64,000 bases of DNA from Mesorhabditis belari (lineage: Eukaryota; Nematoda; Chromadorea; Rhabditida; Rhabditidae), in the NCBI GenBank assembly GCA_958450365.1, contig CAUEEP010000757.1, positions 419,001 through 483,000 on the forward strand, in the 5' to 3' direction. A model generated the notes under the pieces. It was not told the DNA's origin. It was given only the letters and a program-made list of their open reading frames with translations, and made no database searches. Shown piece by piece: positions 19,201-29,880 of the stretch. Position 1 is the stretch's first letter. Every line of letters begins with the position of its first letter. Both the position numbers and the translations under genes were made by a program.

Positions 19201-22200
19201 GACAATTGATTCAAAAGTGAATGAGTTTTAGTCTAAAAGTTGATTAATCTAAAGCCATCTCTTTCAAAACCTGTTTTGTTGTATAAATTCTCAAATCAGC
19301 TCTTTGATCGGAAATCTTTTTGAAAAGTTTCTTTTGAATATCACTTTTTGAAGAGGAGTCATTTTGAAATGAAGAAGTAATCCAGATGAGAAAAGATCGA
19401 TCAGTTGTCTAAAATATTGGGTTGGTGAATTGAAAACTGCCGAACTTTGTTGAACTAAAATTTATTGAACATAAAGCCATGAATTCATTCGAAATCATTT
19501 CCATTATTATTGACGACTTCTGCCCATTTTACAGGCAATTTGCGGATTCCTCTTTCTGCGTAGGATTTTGGTTTTGAATCGAAAAACTTTCAAAGCCAAT
19601 TTTTGACTGCTTCTTCCGAATCGAAGTGTTCTCCCGCAAGCTCATCACTCATGGTCCGGAATAAATAGTAATCAGAAGGGGCAAGGTCCGGACTGTATGG
19701 GGGATGTGCCAAAAGTTCCCAACCAAGACTGTTTGTTTTAGAGCTAGTCAGTTTTGCAAAATGAGGGCTCACGTTGTCGTCGATGAGTCTTATTGAGGAA
19801 AGTACTTATTATCTTGATCTTTTCATTATCTTTTCAATTTATTGGGTTGGTGAATTGAAAACTGCGGGACTTTGAACTAAAATTTATTCAAGATAAAACC
19901 ATGAATTCATTCCAAATAATTTCCATTATTATTGACGACTTCTGCCCTTTACAGGCAATTTGCGGATTCCTCTTTCTGCGTAGGATTTTGGTTTGTGTGT
20001 GAGACAAGTGTGAGACTCAAAAATCGAGGACTGGAGATGTCCCAGTTTGAGCACTTTCTTCAAAAGGAACCCATTTTGGTGTCAATAGAAAAGTTGTAGA
20101 GAATCAAAAATTAGGCTTATAGCCAAATTTCCAAAAAGATACACTTAGTAGTTTCGCTTAAAATGCAAGTTTTGTGAAAGTTTCGTAAATTTCGCATTTC
20201 TTGAAAACCAGTTTTTGAATTGTACTGAAAATTTGGATATAAGCTTGATTTTTGATTCTCTACAACTTTTCTATTGACACCAAAATGGGTTTCTTTTGAA
20301 GAAAGTGCTCAAACTGTCACATATCACAATAGCCCCCAGTTTTCAATTCACCAATCCAATAAAGCCTTGAAAACTCTATCATTCTTCACCTGTAATTGCA
20401 GTCCAGTTATCAAAGCCTCTTCTTGTTTCACTCCATTCATTTTCTCGATCCATTGAATGTCTTGAAATGCTGGAACAATTCCACGTGGATCATTGCTTGC
20501 GAATCTCGCGGTAACCAACAAATCCGAGTCTAAAGCATTGATTAAAATCAAAATCAGAATCAAAATCAAAACTTAATAAACTCACAAGTTACAAGAACGA
20601 TTTGTGAAGCTTGAAACGAATTCGTTAAAGATAATCGATTCATTCCTTTCAGCGAATCAATCCAACTTTGCACATTCATCTGCACGTCGAGAGATTCCTC
20701 GATGACAAAGATAAGAGAACCGATTTGTGTGCGCCATTCAGCAAACGTGTTTACCGGATCACAAATAGAGTTTAGAACTGAATTCTTGAATCATTGATCA
20801 AAGCTTTCACTAACTTTTTTCACAGAAAAGACCACTTGTCCAATCAGGACAATCACAAGTCCCTCCTGCATTTACTTTGCCATCATTCTGACAATCGGGC
20901 ACATCACAAGAGGCACCCATCCAACCAATATTACAAGCACATGAGTTCTTATACTAAAACAATTGGTTTGCACAACTTTTCAATACTTAAAGAAGTCGAA
21001 GAACTCAAAACAAAGAGATTTGGATGATCAGCTGGCTTTCAAAGCCTTTCAACGGCTTTTAAAGCATTCTTAATCTTATTATTCTTGTTCTAACCAGTGA
21101 TCCATGTTGGCAAATCTCATCAGAAACAAAATTCTCTTGAACTTTCTCAGCATTCATCAAAATCTTCATTTGATTCATGTTCTCCTTTTTGAAACGAATC
21201 TGATTATTGCTTGATTCTGAAATTGATTCATTGATTTTGTATAATAACTTATAATCAAAAATCACTGCTACCATAAATCGCATCTCCACAATACAATGGC
21301 ACAAGTCCGGTGCTTCCACTTGAGTTTTGAGTCAACTAAATTTAGATGAACAAGCTTTCTAAAGAATCTAAACAAAAAAAAACAACCAAAAGCCAGTTGA
21401 TTGTCCCATTCTCGCATTGTTTCACCCTTCCAATCACACTCCCATACAAACATTTGAAGTTTCTCGTTGAATTGCTTACACTCTCGATTATCCAATTATC
21501 CATTAGATTCGACTGAATCAATGAAATCCCTTCACCAGCACTAACCAAAAGTGATGGACCATCTAGAAATTAGTATCACATTTAAAACAAAAACTTTTAC
21601 TCAAATCTCTGATTGGAACAGCATGTGGATGAGATGAATCAACTTGATCAGCTGTTGAGACTCCCAAAGATAAAGGAAATGAAGGTTTCCCGTAAATCTA
21701 TTTTATTATTAGAAGTTTTTGCATAAAATTTCTTACTTTAAGCCTCGTCATCGAATCATTTTTCTTTTGCAGTAATACAGAAATCTTTGAATCTTTAGCG
21801 CTATCAGGAAATGAATATTTATAGATCTAAAACTGTTAAAAGTCGATTTCAACTGTGAAAACCTTTTCAAATCCAGTATCAAGAACATTCTCGAGTTGAT
21901 CCCAAGTCATTTCAGATGGTGATGGGGAAATGAGTTGAAAAGTGTAATCGGGTAGAGTTTCGAGATCTAGAGACATTAGTAAAGCTGAAAAACATTGCTA
22001 AAGTGCTTAGGCTTAGGCTTAGGCTTAGGCTTAGGCTCAGGCTTAGGCTCAGGCTTAGGCTTAGGCTTAGGCTCAGGCTTAGGCTCAGCCTTAGGCTCAG
22101 GCTCAGGCTTAGGCTTAGGCTCAGGCTTAGGCTTAGGCCCAGCCTTAGGCTCAGCCTTAGGCTCAGCCTTAGGCTCAGCTTTAGGCTCAGCCTTAGGCTC

Positions 22201-24179
22201 AGTCTTAGGCTCAGGCTCAGGCTTAGGCTCAGGCTCAGGCTTAGGCTTAGACTTAGACTTAGGGACATTAGTAAAGCTGAAAAACATTGCTAAAGTCCTT
22301 ACCACTCATCGTAAAATGAAAATAGATAATGTTATCAGAAGAATAAAGAGTAATTGAGTTTGAAGGATCTCGGAAGATTGGTTTTCTTGTTGTCATTAGA
22401 TCAAAAACTGATGACAAAGACTAAACAAATCACTTTATTGCTCACTTTTCACAATCCTCACCTCAGCGATGTTATTTTTTCCAATCAATTTCCTCTCTTT
22501 TGTATCATAGGAAGTTATATAACAACCACCAGTCTTCTCAGCTAATTCTCCATATTCTTTAAAGCCATTTGTTTGATAAATTGATAAATCATTAATGCCC
22601 GATGGAGAGAAAAGTAATGTATTAATCTAGATTATTTTTCTTGGAAATCTTTATCATTGTCACCGTAATTCCAAGGGAAATAGCTAATTGTACAATGTTT
22701 TCCATTTGAGATTGACTTGTTGTTAGATTTGTGTTACCAATGATAAAAACCTGAAAGAATTTGAAAGTTGAAAGCTATCTAGTTTGTTATCTAGTTAAAA
22801 GCTATCTAGTTTTCTATCCAGTTAAAAGCTATCTAGTTTGCTATCCAATTAAAAGCTATCTAGTTTGTCATCCAGTTAAAAGCCATCTAGTTTTCTATCC
22901 AGTTGAAAGCTGTCTAGTTTGTTATTTAGTTAAAAGCTATCCAGTTTGCTATCGAGTTAAAAGCTATCTAGTTTTCTATCCAGTTAAAAGCTATCCATTT
23001 TCTCAGCTTACATTTAAAATTTAAAAGCTAAGCTTGAAACAAACCGGTGAATTAGGAAAAGACTCGCTAATCGCTTTTTGAATATATTCTCCTTTGATTG
23101 TTGTCAATTCACAAATCCCATTATTCGAACATTTTCCCAGAATCTCCTTGAGAAAAGCATCACAATCAGCTTTTTGTTCTAAACTAGAGATTTTCCTGTA
23201 AGAATGAGATTGACAAACCGAATCTCTTGCTGCTAACTCCTGGAGCTATATAGATATAAACCTCAGCAATCCCTTGATCAAAAACAGAACAAATTCCTTG
23301 AATTACTTGATCATTTGGATTCCCTTGTGCTTTTTTTGCTATATCATTTGTCCATGAGAGCACATAGGAGACACTTATCATCGAATTGTCTCTTGGATCA
23401 AAAGTTCTCAAGGTTTTTCCATCACCAGAGCATGATCCTAGTGAAAACTCTTGATCATATTGTTATGTTTCTGATGATAGTAAAGCTTAGCTCTTAAGCA
23501 ATCACTCACTTGGTTCACAATGTCTCCCAATAAAACCGGGAGGACAAACGCATCTCTGTGTCGGATCATTGCCATAATTGTGTCCACCATTCATACAGAT
23601 TCGATTCTCGCAAACAATTCCATAGAAATATGGTTTACAATTGCAAACATCACCACCAATATAAACACCGTCGTTTTGACATTTCCAATCTGATATTTTG
23701 GCGAATTTCTTCAGAACTATTAGGTTAACTAGAGAAGGACATGATCTTTTTTTCCTCTATCTCTTTTGGTCAATCAAGATTTGCAGTTAGCAGATTAGAT
23801 TAGATTAGATTAGAGCAGATTTGAGCTTGCGATTCTTTGATAGTTTCTCTGCTAATCTGCATTAGCAGAGAAACTATCAAAGAATCGCAAGCTCGAATTC
23901 GCCAACCCGGCTTTAAAACATCAAAAAGACGGAAAGAGTTCGTGTAAAAAGAGCAAGCTAGCAGTTAACCTCCATCAATGTTATGGTGCTTTTAGTATCG
24001 TCACCGAACTCAAGCCACTCCAAAAAACTAGCCTGAACTAGTGTTATTCTTTAAAGTACCAACAATTCAATAATTCATTCAGGTAATATTAGAAAAAACT
24101 TACCATAATCGACAAGATTTGTAGGATTATGTTTTGCCAAAGCAAAAGCAAGTATTGATCCAAAAATGAACCATTTCAT
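16293..24179 (-). CDS. Large secreted EGF + vWA-like protein, ~28 exons, ~1,165 aa, resembling nematode IRG-7-type proteins
   Basis: Starts with a signal peptide ([15 protein letters not shown], exon 24179-24104). Exon 23689-23510 encodes two EGF-like units ([13 protein letters not shown] and [13 protein letters not shown]). Exons from 23437 to ~21387 form a first vWA-like region, 21335-20815 a Cys-rich segment and EGF units ([26 protein letters not shown]), 20777-19271 a second vWA-like domain (starting [13 protein letters not shown]), then 19232-17386. EGF units ([25 protein letters not shown]) lie at 17047-16854, and a last exon (16567-16293) has a Thr-rich stretch and a hydrophobic C-terminus fitting a GPI signal. 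Nearly all junctions agree in phase. The vWA MIDAS is degenerate (EESLD where DxSxS is expected). Three weak points are given as findings: a missing AG at 19104, a MITE junction after 17270, and a GC donor at 16853. The nematode family includes proteins of gut defence; that role is inference. Confidence 0.75.
16535..16905. repeat. ~185-bp tandem duplication carrying an EGF exon
   Basis: Segments ~16535-16715 and ~16715-16905 share TTTTATTGAGTCTTAATTGG, GATAGCTGAGGAGCTTAGCT and CAATTGACCCCAT. Each includes the EGF piece ending NCE. In the copy nearer the gene's 3' end a 2-bp loss breaks the EGF frame; the other copy is intact but has a GC rather than GT donor. Confidence 0.75.
17077..17268. 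mobile_element. Mariner MITE family B, half copy at an exon border
   Basis: It begins TTGGGTTGGTGAATTGAAAA and includes GTTTGAGCACTTTCTTCAAA and the AAGTTGTAGAGAATC block, then stops at ACGAATTTCCACAAACT. The neighbouring EGF/vWA exon (17348 downward) loses its frame within a few bases of this point. Confidence 0.75.
17800..18420. mobile_element. Family D mariner-type relic, rearranged
   Basis: Contains CAGAAAGTCTTTTCGTCCTT and other blocks shared with family D at 45113. Between them lie tandem CAACAAATGCG-type repeats (~17965-18130). It fills a long intron of the EGF/vWA gene. Confidence 0.6.
18890..18940 (+). repeat. TAATAAAGC short tandem repeat
   Basis: Six units of AATAAAGCT in an intron. 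Confidence 0.8.
19416..19800 (-). pseudogene. Mariner (DD34D) transposase remnant, 3' end
   Basis: The minus strand reads [13 protein letters not shown], then [18 protein letters not shown] about 34 residues later: the second and third catalytic aspartate settings of mariner transposases. A TGA follows the KNWL motif and the frame continues with [19 protein letters not shown] to the normal end. The left terminal repeat TTGGGTTGGTGAATTG starts at 19418, 9 bp from a splice acceptor of the EGF/vWA gene. It shows the autonomous source of the family-B MITEs. Confidence 0.85.
19842..20361. mobile_element. Mariner MITE family B, full copy, ~520 bp
   Basis: Ends TTGGGTTGGTGAATTGAAAA and the complement of TTGGATTGGTGAATTGAAAA, flanked by TA. 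One half is the mariner transposase 3' end, the other an inverted duplicate of an inner block. It lies in an intron of the EGF/vWA gene. Confidence 0.85.
22005..22263 (+). repeat. Interstitial telomeric array, degenerate (TTAGGC)n
   Basis: About 43 hexamers of TTAGGC with TCAGGC and TCAGCC variants run in one orientation. TTAGGC is the telomere repeat of nematodes such as C. elegans. The array sits in an intron of the EGF/vWA gene between two 33-bp direct repeats (21972-22004 and 22264-22296), each carrying the same splice acceptor. Confidence 0.9.
22765..23000 (+). repeat. 27-bp minisatellite, AGTTAAAAGCTATCTAGTTT-type
   Basis: About nine copies inside an intron of the EGF/vWA gene. Confidence 0.85.
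23823..23894. repeat. Perfect 34-bp hairpin with 4-nt loop
   Basis: GAGCTTGCGATTCTTTGATA...GCTAAT (23823-23856) is followed by CTGC and the exact complement (23861-23894). No mismatch was found. It lies in intron 1 of the EGF/vWA gene. Confidence 0.9.
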
Positions 24180-24724
24180 ATTGAGTAAATTTGCAAAAAT
24201 CGTAGCTGGAAAAGAGGAAAGGAGTGGTCAAATGGAAAAGAAAAGAAAAGTATTATCTTTAAACCCATTTTCTTCTCTGAACGGAAAGTCTGATTGAGAA
24301 GAAGTGACGCCTTTTTCTGCTTTTTATATTTTTTCTGAAGTTTGTTGATAAACTCTACTAAAGTGTACGCATTTTTTTCCATTTTAAATCTAAATTATCA
24401 ATCGTTTATTGAAGCAAAACAATCTGAAAAATCTATGGAAAGCAAATCATCGCTTTTGTGTTTTTATAGTTGATCTTGAAGTTGTTCAAAGAGTAGAATT
24501 GGTCGTAAACCTTGAAATGAATTTCTTTCAGAATACTCTTCATTGGATTTCATTGGATTGGATTGGATTAAAATTCAAATTTTAAATTTAATAGTCGAAT
24601 AGTTAAATTTAATAATCGATTGCTTCAGCAACCACTTTGAATTATCCACTTTGATTCGGACAATCCATCTTTCATTTTCTATGGAAATTTGTTTTGACAC
24701 ATGTTTAGGTATTCATTAAACAAG

Positions 24725-25420
24725 ATTAATAACACCAATGTCTACAGTAAGAACTCTTAAAAGCAAAATCAGAATTTGTCAAATTCGAATTTAATCTATT
24801 GGGTTGGGGAGAATGAGTCGGCGCCGAAATTTAAAGAAACTTTTTGCACCCATAAAACCTTCTTTAAATACACGTTTTGTTTCATCAAAATGGTCGACTA
24901 TTTCTTTACAAAATGGCTTTTGAGAGATTCCACAAAGCTTTTCTTTTTTGGGATTTTATGGATTCCCAAACACAGCTAATCAAAATGACAAAAAGTCCGA
25001 CTCATTGCTTGAACAGTTTCTTCCACATAAACCTCCTTTGGTGTTTATATAAAAAAGATAGAGCACACTCAATTACATAAGTTACCAAATTTTCAGGAAG
25101 ATCCCTCCAACGGTTTACTCTAGATGACAGTTTATCGATTTTGTGAAAAAATGGTCTTCTGTTGAGCTGAGGCGCTGTTTGAGTTCTCTTTTAAATGTCA
25201 TTTTGTAGAGAATTAGTTAACCTTTCTACTGATATCAAACGCTTTTCATTTGACGAAGTCTGCGAGAAGTTTTAGAAATTTCTTTGATTTTCGGCGCCGA
25301 CCTATTCTCCCCAACCCAATATTTCCCTCAAATACAGGAAACGGATATTCTAATTCGATGAAATCGACATTAGTGGTTAGGCAAGGAATTGATATTACAA
25401 AATGATTGATTCCAAGCAGT
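24725..25420 (-). pseudogene. Broken copy of the gene at 28332-29003, split by a MITE
   Basis: Minus-strand pieces VDFIELEYPFPVFEGN (~25400-25322) and NSNLTNSDFAFKSSYCRHWC (~24797-24730) match VDFIELGYTFPVFEEN and NSNLTNSDFACKSSYCKPWC of the gene at 28332. A 521-bp MITE separates them, and a stop follows the second piece where the other copy reads on. Confidence 0.7.
24799..25319. mobile_element. Mariner-type MITE family C, copy 1, 521 bp
   Basis: Terminal repeats TTGGGTTGGGGAGAATGAGT and the complement of TTGGGTTGGGGAGAATAGGT, flanked by TA on both sides. There is no coding capacity. Confidence 0.9.
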
Positions 25421-25480
25421 GAAAATTCTGAAGAAGATGTGGAGCATTACTTATAGGTAAAAAAGAAAAGAAGAATTTGA

Positions 25481-25702
25481 TCATAATGCCAAAGTGATTG
25501 GGCCGGATAATCGAAAATCCTGAGTACCCTGGCGAAAGAATTCTCTTTCACTGGAATCTTTGAACTTTTCGTTTTCCATTACTTCACACACGTATAATTT
25601 GAGTAGCTCTTGTAAGACGAAATTTGTTTCGTTGTATTCTTGGAAAAGTGCGTTGATTTGAATTAAATCGTTGAAATTGGCGGCTGTCACAGTGATGATT
25701 GT
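25481..25702 (-). CDS. Terminal exon of an unrecognised gene
   Basis: A minus-strand exon from acceptor (CCTTAG, start 25702) to TGA at 25481, 73 residues, with pieces NDLIQINALFQEYNETNFVL and KLYVCEVMENEKFKDSSERE. It probably belongs to the same gene family as 28332-29003 and may be its 3' end separated by the long inverted repeat. No domain recognised. Confidence 0.45.
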   Translation of the reverse strand, partial: TIITVTAANFNDLIQINALFQEYNETNFVLQELLKLYVCEVMENEKFKDSSEREFFRQGTQDFRLSGPITLAL

Positions 25703-26639
25703 CTAAGGCCGTGGATTGCAATCATCCATATTACTTTGTTCGTCAACAAGACAGCCAACCATCGTCATAATGATTCTCTATGTATTTTGTAAAATCTGTA
25801 ATAAGTACCATTAAATTTTCTTTTTAATTTTTACATAACAAGAGTACAAAAGTCAACTAGAAACATTGCAAAATGTTTTTTCTTTTTCTTTTTCCAGGTT
25901 TAGGAGAGTTTTTAGGGTTACAAAAGCAAAACTTTCAAAATAAAAACACTTTGCAATAGTTTTAATAGCAAAAATCCAAGAGCTCAACAGAATAAACAGA
26001 GCTGACAAAGTGTTTCAACTACTGTGCTCTTTATTCACTCACAAGGTGTACCTCCTGTCACAAATACCGTATTTTCTCTAATATGATAAAAGTCGTCATG
26101 ATGAGAAAATATGTGCCACCTGGAAATGGAAAATTAAATAGATATTATAGATGTCGTAGCCGCTTACGAAATTCAGCCGCTAATGAATGAGGGTATTTCC
26201 GGGCATCCAATCAAAAAGTCACCCACATAAAAAATGTTCACAATACATATATTTTATAATAAATTTTTGAAATTAGCTTATTTGGTTCAGTAGAAAATTT
26301 TTTTTGAGCCTCCAAAGTTTAGGTTCAAAAATGCCCTAAAAATGTTTTGCAAACATTGCAAAATGTTTTTCTTTTTTTTTTTTCGCGACACCTTGTTGAC
26401 GACAATTATGACGCACCCTTTAAATTCAAAAAAAACATTATTAATTTTATGAAAATCAGTTATTTTTGATGTTTGAAATGAAATAGAAATACGTATGGAA
26501 TTCATTTGTTTTCTTTGATCGAAATAAATGTTTTGTTGCTCGTAGAACACTGGTATGATTTTGACAGGAAAACAATCTTTATATATCGTGGGTTTGAAAG
26601 TGAAAAGATTTTAGGGATAAAGGGATTCTTGAATTTGTT

Positions 26640-26890
26640 AGAAAAAGTACACTTCCAAATTTGATGAAACTTTATTTAGCTCTTTGCTGAGGGTCAGAGC
26701 CAAACTCGGATCGTTGATGTAAACATCGCCATCCTTTCTTCAAGAAACAAATTTGAACAAAATCAACACATTTCTTTGCATCCGTCAACTTCTTTAAAGC
26801 ATAAGCATAGGCAAAAAAAAGAGCTGGAATCAATCCATCCAATCCAATCCGATCACTGGAATTCGCTTAGAATGTCGGCACGTTTGATTC
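26640..26890 (-). pseudogene. Gene fragment inside the inverted-repeat spacer
   Basis: Minus-strand pieces ALFFAYAYALKKLTDAKKCV and DGDVYINDPSLALTLSKELN read well but lie in different frames with no clear donor between. They are probably exons of the neighbouring unrecognised gene, now broken or split by an unmodelled intron. Confidence 0.4.
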
Positions 26891-26893
26891 AGT

Positions 26894-27110
26894 TACCGTA
26901 TTTTCTCTAATAGTAGTGCACCCTGAGCGTCGCCTAAATTGCTCGAAATCTCGAGAACCGCTTATCAGAACCTATCGATGTGGGGCCGGAAAATACAGCT
27001 GACGATGAGATCTAGTGGGGGATTTGAGTGTTGAGCTTCTGCAAAAGCTTCGAAACCGTAAAATAGTCACCAACTCGTCGGGGTCGACTACTATTAGAGA
27101 AAATACGGTA
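26894..27110. mobile_element. MITE family E, copy 1
   Basis: Ends TACCGTATTTTCTCTAATAG and its exact complement. The inner sequence matches copies at 53236, 58389, 62681 and 63011. Confidence 0.85.
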
Positions 27111-27112
27111 TA

Positions 27113-27850
27113 TATGTCGTAGCCGCTTACGAAATTCAGCCGCTAACGAATGAGGGTATTTCCGGGCATCCAATCAAAAAGTCACCCACATAAAAAATGT
27201 TCACAATACATATATTTCATAATAAATTTTTGAAATTAGCTCATTTGGTTGAGTAGAAAATTTTTTTTGAGCCTCCAAAGTTTAGGATCAAAAATGCCCT
27301 AAAATGGCTATAAAAAATTTTCTACTCAGCCAAAAAACTTGCCTAATAGCTCATTTTGTAGCCAATTTGATGTAGTTTCTTAAAGTAAAGCTTAAAGTGC
27401 TACATTGAGCATTTGCTTTTCAAAGCTAGGAGAAAGAGGGCGAGGAACGACTTCAGTTGAACTCGGTCGCTGTTTTCACATTTGAGAATTGCCCTGAATT
27501 TGTTCCTCGCCCTCTTTCTCCTACTTTCAACGAAAAATTGTTTTAGATGGCTTTACTTTAAGAAACTACATCAAATTGGCTACAAAATGAGCTATTAGGC
27601 AAGTTTTTTGGCTGAGTAGAAAATTTTTTATAGCCATTTTAGGGCATTTTTGATCCTAAACTTTGGAGGCTCAAAAAAAATTTTCTACTCAACCAAATGA
27701 GCTAATTTCAAAAATTTATTATGAAATATATGTATTGTGAACATTTTTTATGTGGGTGACTTTTTGATTGGATGCCCGGAAATACCCTCATTCGTTAGCG
27801 GCTGAATTTCGTAAGCGGCTACGACATCTATAATATCTATTTAATTTTCC
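27113..27850. mobile_element. Nested foldback element, ~740 bp
   Basis: Arms of ~300 bp begin GTCGTAGCCGCTTACGAAAT and meet near CGAGGAACG/CGTTCCTCG at the centre. Its outer arm sequence is the same as in the large inverted repeat around it. Confidence 0.75.
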
Positions 27851-28331
27851 ATTTCCAGGTGGCACATATTTTCTCATCATGACGACTTTTATCATATTAG
27901 AGAAAATACGGTATTTGTGACAGGAGGTACACCTTGTGAGTGAATAAAGAGCACAGTAGTTGAAACACTTTGTCAGCTCTGTTTATTCTGTTGAGCTCTT
28001 GGATTTTTGCTATTAAAACTATTGCAAAGTGTTTTTATTTTGAAAGTTTTGCTTTTGTAACTCTAAAAACTCTCCTAAACCTGGAAAAAGAAAAAGAAAA
28101 AACATTTTGCAATGTTTCTAGTTGTCTTTTGTACTCTTTTTATGTAAAATTTTAAAAAGAAAATTTAATGATACTTATTACCGATTTTACAAAATGCATA
28201 GAGAATCATTATGATGATGGTTGGCCAAATGCTCATTTCTCTGATAAGAGCCGTTTTTTTTTATTTTATTGATAATAAACGATTTCTGATTGATTCAATA
28301 AGAATCAAAAAGCAGATAAATCTCCAATCAA

Positions 28332-29003
28332 TTACCCATTTTTATTCATCGAACAAGAGCGATAACACCAAGGTTTACAGTATGAACTCTTGCAAGCAAA
28401 ATCAGAATTTGTCAAATTCGAATTGAAACTATTTTCCTCAAAAACGGGAAACGTATATCCCAATTCGATGAAATCGACAAAATAGATTTGAAGAGACGAA
28501 CAATTCGAGTAGATCTCTGATCGAATGTGTTCTCTCAATTTGCGTAGTCCAATCGGCATCTCATTCAAATGATCCCCACGTAGACGATCCGTTGCCTAAA
28601 ACCAGATTTTTTTGACTTAACTTAGTCAAAAATTTTTGATAAAACCATTCAAAAGCTACACTACACGATTTTCACTAAAAGAAAAACTCATACAATTCTT
28701 GCGTACAGCTCAGCAACTTGATGTTCGACTAAATATCTCTCAACATCATCACTCAATCCTTTCCCCATTTTGATTATGGTTGAGCGCTTTGAGTTGCAAT
28801 GCCTAAATCCTTTTACTTTCATCATTATCATTTAATTTTATTTATTTTCTTCTCACCAAGTCTGCAATCCAAGATGTTGTTCAACAAATTGCGCTCTTTT
28901 TCCATTCCATTTTGGCTGGAAATGTTGTCGAAAATCTTGATAAAGTTGATCGATAAATGGATGAACTGATTCTTGTTGAGATTCGGAACAACTCCCTAAT
29001 CGT
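28332..29003 (-). CDS. Unrecognised protein, three 3' exons
   Basis: Exons 29003-28857, 28802-28694 and 28595-28332 join in phase (2, then 0) with good borders. They give ~172 residues: QPKWNGKRAQFVEQHLGLQT, then MGKGLSDDVERYLVEHQVAE, then IGLRKLREHIRSEIYSNC and the Cys-rich tail CKSSYCKPWCYRSC. Alternatively the last exon is spliced after FPVFEEN (a GTTTCA donor) and the Cys-rich tail is intronic; the decayed copy at 24725 keeps both parts. No family is recognised. The 5' end was not found. Confidence 0.55.
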
Positions 29004-29691
29004 CTAGAAAATGGTAAATGATTAAAAACAAAGCAAGATGAGAGCAAATTTTCAAATTTTACAGATATTTCCTCAAATTCATAATAGACTGATCATCAAA
29101 TTTACCTACTTTTCTCCATTTCGGTTATACCTCCACCACTCCACAATTTTAAAAAACGATACTATGCGGTGAGCGCCTCCCATGCATCAATGTATGTATT
29201 TGTGAATTTAGGCTAGCTTGATGTCAGTTTAGCAGAGGTTTTTGGACGTTAAAGATCTCTGCCCAAGTCACAACAGTCTCGATGAACTTAGCCTAGCCTG
29301 ATGTCAGTTCGGCAGAGGTTTTTGACGTCAGTAACCTGTAAATCATCGATCCTAGTGATAAATTCCAAAAGCTTGTCAACGAGCGTCTTGGTACTTCGAT
29401 TAGCCACTTCAGCGAGGAAACATTTATTTTTATGGCGGGGGTATAACCGAAAAGTACCCTTTTCCTAAAACAAGTTCGACAAAACTTAAAAACAAATCAT
29501 AATGTACGCGGAAATGAATCTCTCAATGGGCTCTCTTGTGACGAAAAACGTGAGCACTTTCGTTTTCTCATTCTTTTCTGTGACCTTCTCAAAGCATCTT
29601 CTGCAATTAAATTCATAAAATTTGACTCTTGAAACTGAACTTTTTCGTCTCATCACTCAAGACTCTTGCCCCATGAATGAATCGATACAAA

Positions 29692-29880
29692 TCACACATC
29701 ATCATTCGCATCGACGATGACATATTCTTCGGGATCATACAAAATTTCACACCCAAACTCCCATTGATTTGATCGATCCTTATAAATGAAATTTTGAATG
29801 AAAATTTATAACTTACTTACATTATTTGTCTCAAATCGATTCTCCCAAATGCCAGACGGTCTTTTTCGGATTTGTTTCGG
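29692..29880 (-). CDS. Probable 3' end of a gene
   Basis: Two minus-strand exons (about 29880-29821 and 29778-29692) join across a 42-nt intron (GTAAGT...TTATAAG), giving PSGIWENRFETNN then DRSNQWEFGCEILYDPEEYV to a stop. Upstream is a minisatellite, so the rest is not seen. Confidence 0.4.

Larger units (their letters stand above)
25754..28225. repeat. 2.5-kb long inverted repeat with ~590-bp arms
   Basis: Arm 25754-26345 and arm 27636-28225 are inverted copies with few differences, for example GTACACCTTGTGAGTGAATA at 27929 and its complement at 26032. The arms include gene-derived sequence at their outer ends and family-E-like TACCGTATTTTCTCTAAT. The spacer holds exon fragments, a family-E MITE and a second, nested foldback (27113-27850). 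Confidence 0.85.

Noticed and set aside
21912..22305. Four overlapping open frames of ~100-120 codons rich in Leu-Ser, Lys-Pro-Glu, Gly-Leu or Leu-Arg
   Set aside because: They are the TTAGGC-type hexamer array read in different frames; no start or splice context and no complexity beyond the repeat.
24176..24382. 68-codon minus-strand ORF overlapping the EGF/vWA start
   Set aside because: It is in a different frame from the signal-peptide exon that splices in phase to the first EGF exon.
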